This document shows positions 6,266 through 6,823 of a DNA stretch of 6,823 nucleotides, piece by piece. Source of the stretch: JABCPE02 sp963519075. Lineage in GTDB: Bacteria; Bacteroidota; Bacteroidia; Flavobacteriales; Weeksellaceae. The notes below the pieces were generated by a model. The model did not search any database, was not told the DNA's origin, and saw only the letters and a program-made list of their open reading frames with translations. A program made the position numbers and the translations under genes. The DNA lies in the NCBI GenBank assembly GCA_963519075.1, contig CAUQMH010000082.1, positions 1 to 6,823 of the forward strand, read 5' to 3'. Every line of letters starts with the position of its first letter. Position 1 is the stretch's first letter.

Positions 6266-6733
6266 CTATAAATAGTTAGAATAATTTTTAGAAATTTCTA
6301 TTTTCAAAAAATCTAAAAAATTTTCTGCGTATAAATCATGTTCTCCTGTAGATAAATCAAAGCAATAAACTTCTTCAGCTGCCTTATTATCCATGATTTT
6401 AAAATAAAAAAATCCTATATCATTAGCTTCTAGGAAGAAAAGTTTGTCATGATTATTTTTATCATAATTAACATTCCAGCTATAAGTATAGAAAATATCC
6501 TGATCTGCTTCATCTCTATACTCAGGCGGAAATACTGTTTTAGTGGATTCTCCCCATAATGTTATAAAATCGTAATTTTTAATAAACCATCGATAGTATT
6601 CTGGCAGTTTCAGATTAAATTCTGACTCTCCAGCTTCAATCCAGCTTTCATCGATTGAAGTATTCCGATTACATATTGAATTTGGTAACTTATCGAGCAT
6701 TTCTGTTATCTGCTCAATTAATTTAGTATCCAT
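6266..6733 (-). CDS. SMI1/KNR4 (SUKH) domain protein, probable toxin-immunity protein
   Basis: A 155-residue soluble single-domain protein. The SUKH hallmarks are visible in order: an N-terminal helix (LIEQITEMLDKL, 5-16); the core SWIEAGESEFNLKLPEYYRWF (30-50), matching the family pattern 'E..LG..LP..Y..F' followed by KNYDF; the turn ITLWGES (57-63) in place of the common G-G; strands KLFFLEANDIGFFYFKI (97-113) and EVYCFDLSTGE (121-131), as in family members that read out 'G..YYFD....G.VY..D'; and the closing helix YAENFLDFLKIEI (135-147). Bacterial members often act as immunity proteins that bind and neutralise polymorphic or contact-dependent toxins, many of them nucleases. Some have other roles, so the immunity call is inferred. 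The ATG at 6733-6731 is 42 bases after the stop of an upstream partial gene. Low G+C and its neighbours fit an accessory toxin-immunity locus. Confidence 0.88.
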   Translation of the reverse strand: MDTKLIEQITEMLDKLPNSICNRNTSIDESWIEAGESEFNLKLPEYYRWFIKNYDFITLWGESTKTVFPPEYRDEADQDIFYTYSWNVNYDKNNHDKLFFLEANDIGFFYFKIMDNKAAEEVYCFDLSTGEHDLYAENFLDFLKIEISKNYSNYL

Positions 6734-6775
6734 AAAATTTCTGGTTTTTACATTATTTTAAGGGCGGGAATCAGA

Positions 6776-6823
6776 TTATGGCTGCCCGTTCAGCTTGTCA
6801 ATTTCTACTACTTTAGTCAAAGT
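6776..6823 (-). CDS. C-terminal end of a gene entering from the right edge
   Basis: Reading from the right edge, only one minus-strand frame stays open; it encodes TLTKVVEIDKLNGQP and stops at TAA (6778-6776). The other two frames hit stops at once. The stop is 42 bases before the SUKH start, the spacing expected for an operon partner. If the SUKH protein is an immunity protein, this could be the end of its toxin or another immunity gene, but 15 residues identify nothing, and a stretch this short stays open by chance about as often as not. Confidence 0.4.
   Translation of the reverse strand, partial: TLTKVVEIDKLNGQP

Noticed and set aside
1..6823. CRISPR array, insertion sequence or prophage attachment site
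   Set aside because: No regularly spaced direct repeats, transposase or integrase frame, or duplicate of the tRNA 3' end was found in the window.

Overview
The window looks like a chromosomal segment from a member of the Bacteroidota, most likely class Flavobacteriia (Weeksellaceae-like). The evidence is high A+T content, promoter boxes of the TAnnTTTG type, a tRNA with no encoded CCA, weak Shine-Dalgarno signals and a menaquinone-pathway UbiE/MenG methyltransferase. The genus cannot be fixed from the sequence alone. Every convincing gene lies on the minus strand, so the biological reading direction is from right to left.

Right part (about 5520-6823), in order of transcription: the last 15 codons of a gene that enters from beyond the window, a SUKH (SMI1/KNR4) domain protein, and an all-helical protein I cannot name. 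This part is visibly poorer in G+C than the left half (about 28% in the lines I counted, against about 40-45% in lines of the big central gene). SUKH proteins are common immunity proteins of polymorphic toxins. This block therefore looks like the accessory, immunity-type tail of a toxin locus whose toxin, if there is one, lies beyond the right edge. A stem-loop follows the last gene.

Middle: a gene-free, very A+T-rich spacer of about 420 bases (5099-5519) holds only two very small, doubtful reading frames. Then comes a 772-residue protein of the MXAN_6230/SCO0854 type, with a RING-like zinc motif near residues 142-162 and a TerD-like C-terminal domain. After 46 bases follow a small ankyrin-repeat protein, an unrecognised 106-residue protein (1-base overlap) and a cytoplasmic type I L-asparaginase (3-base gap). 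The tight spacing of the last three argues for one translationally coupled operon, and the RING/TerD gene may head it.

Left part: a tRNA-Ser(GGA) has its own promoter reaching into the end of the asparaginase gene and a strong intrinsic terminator 3 bases after it. A fresh promoter then serves ubiE/menG, whose C-terminus is cut by the left edge. This end is ordinary housekeeping sequence. The interesting material is the RING/TerD-ankyrin-unknown-asparaginase cluster and the immunity-like genes to its right.
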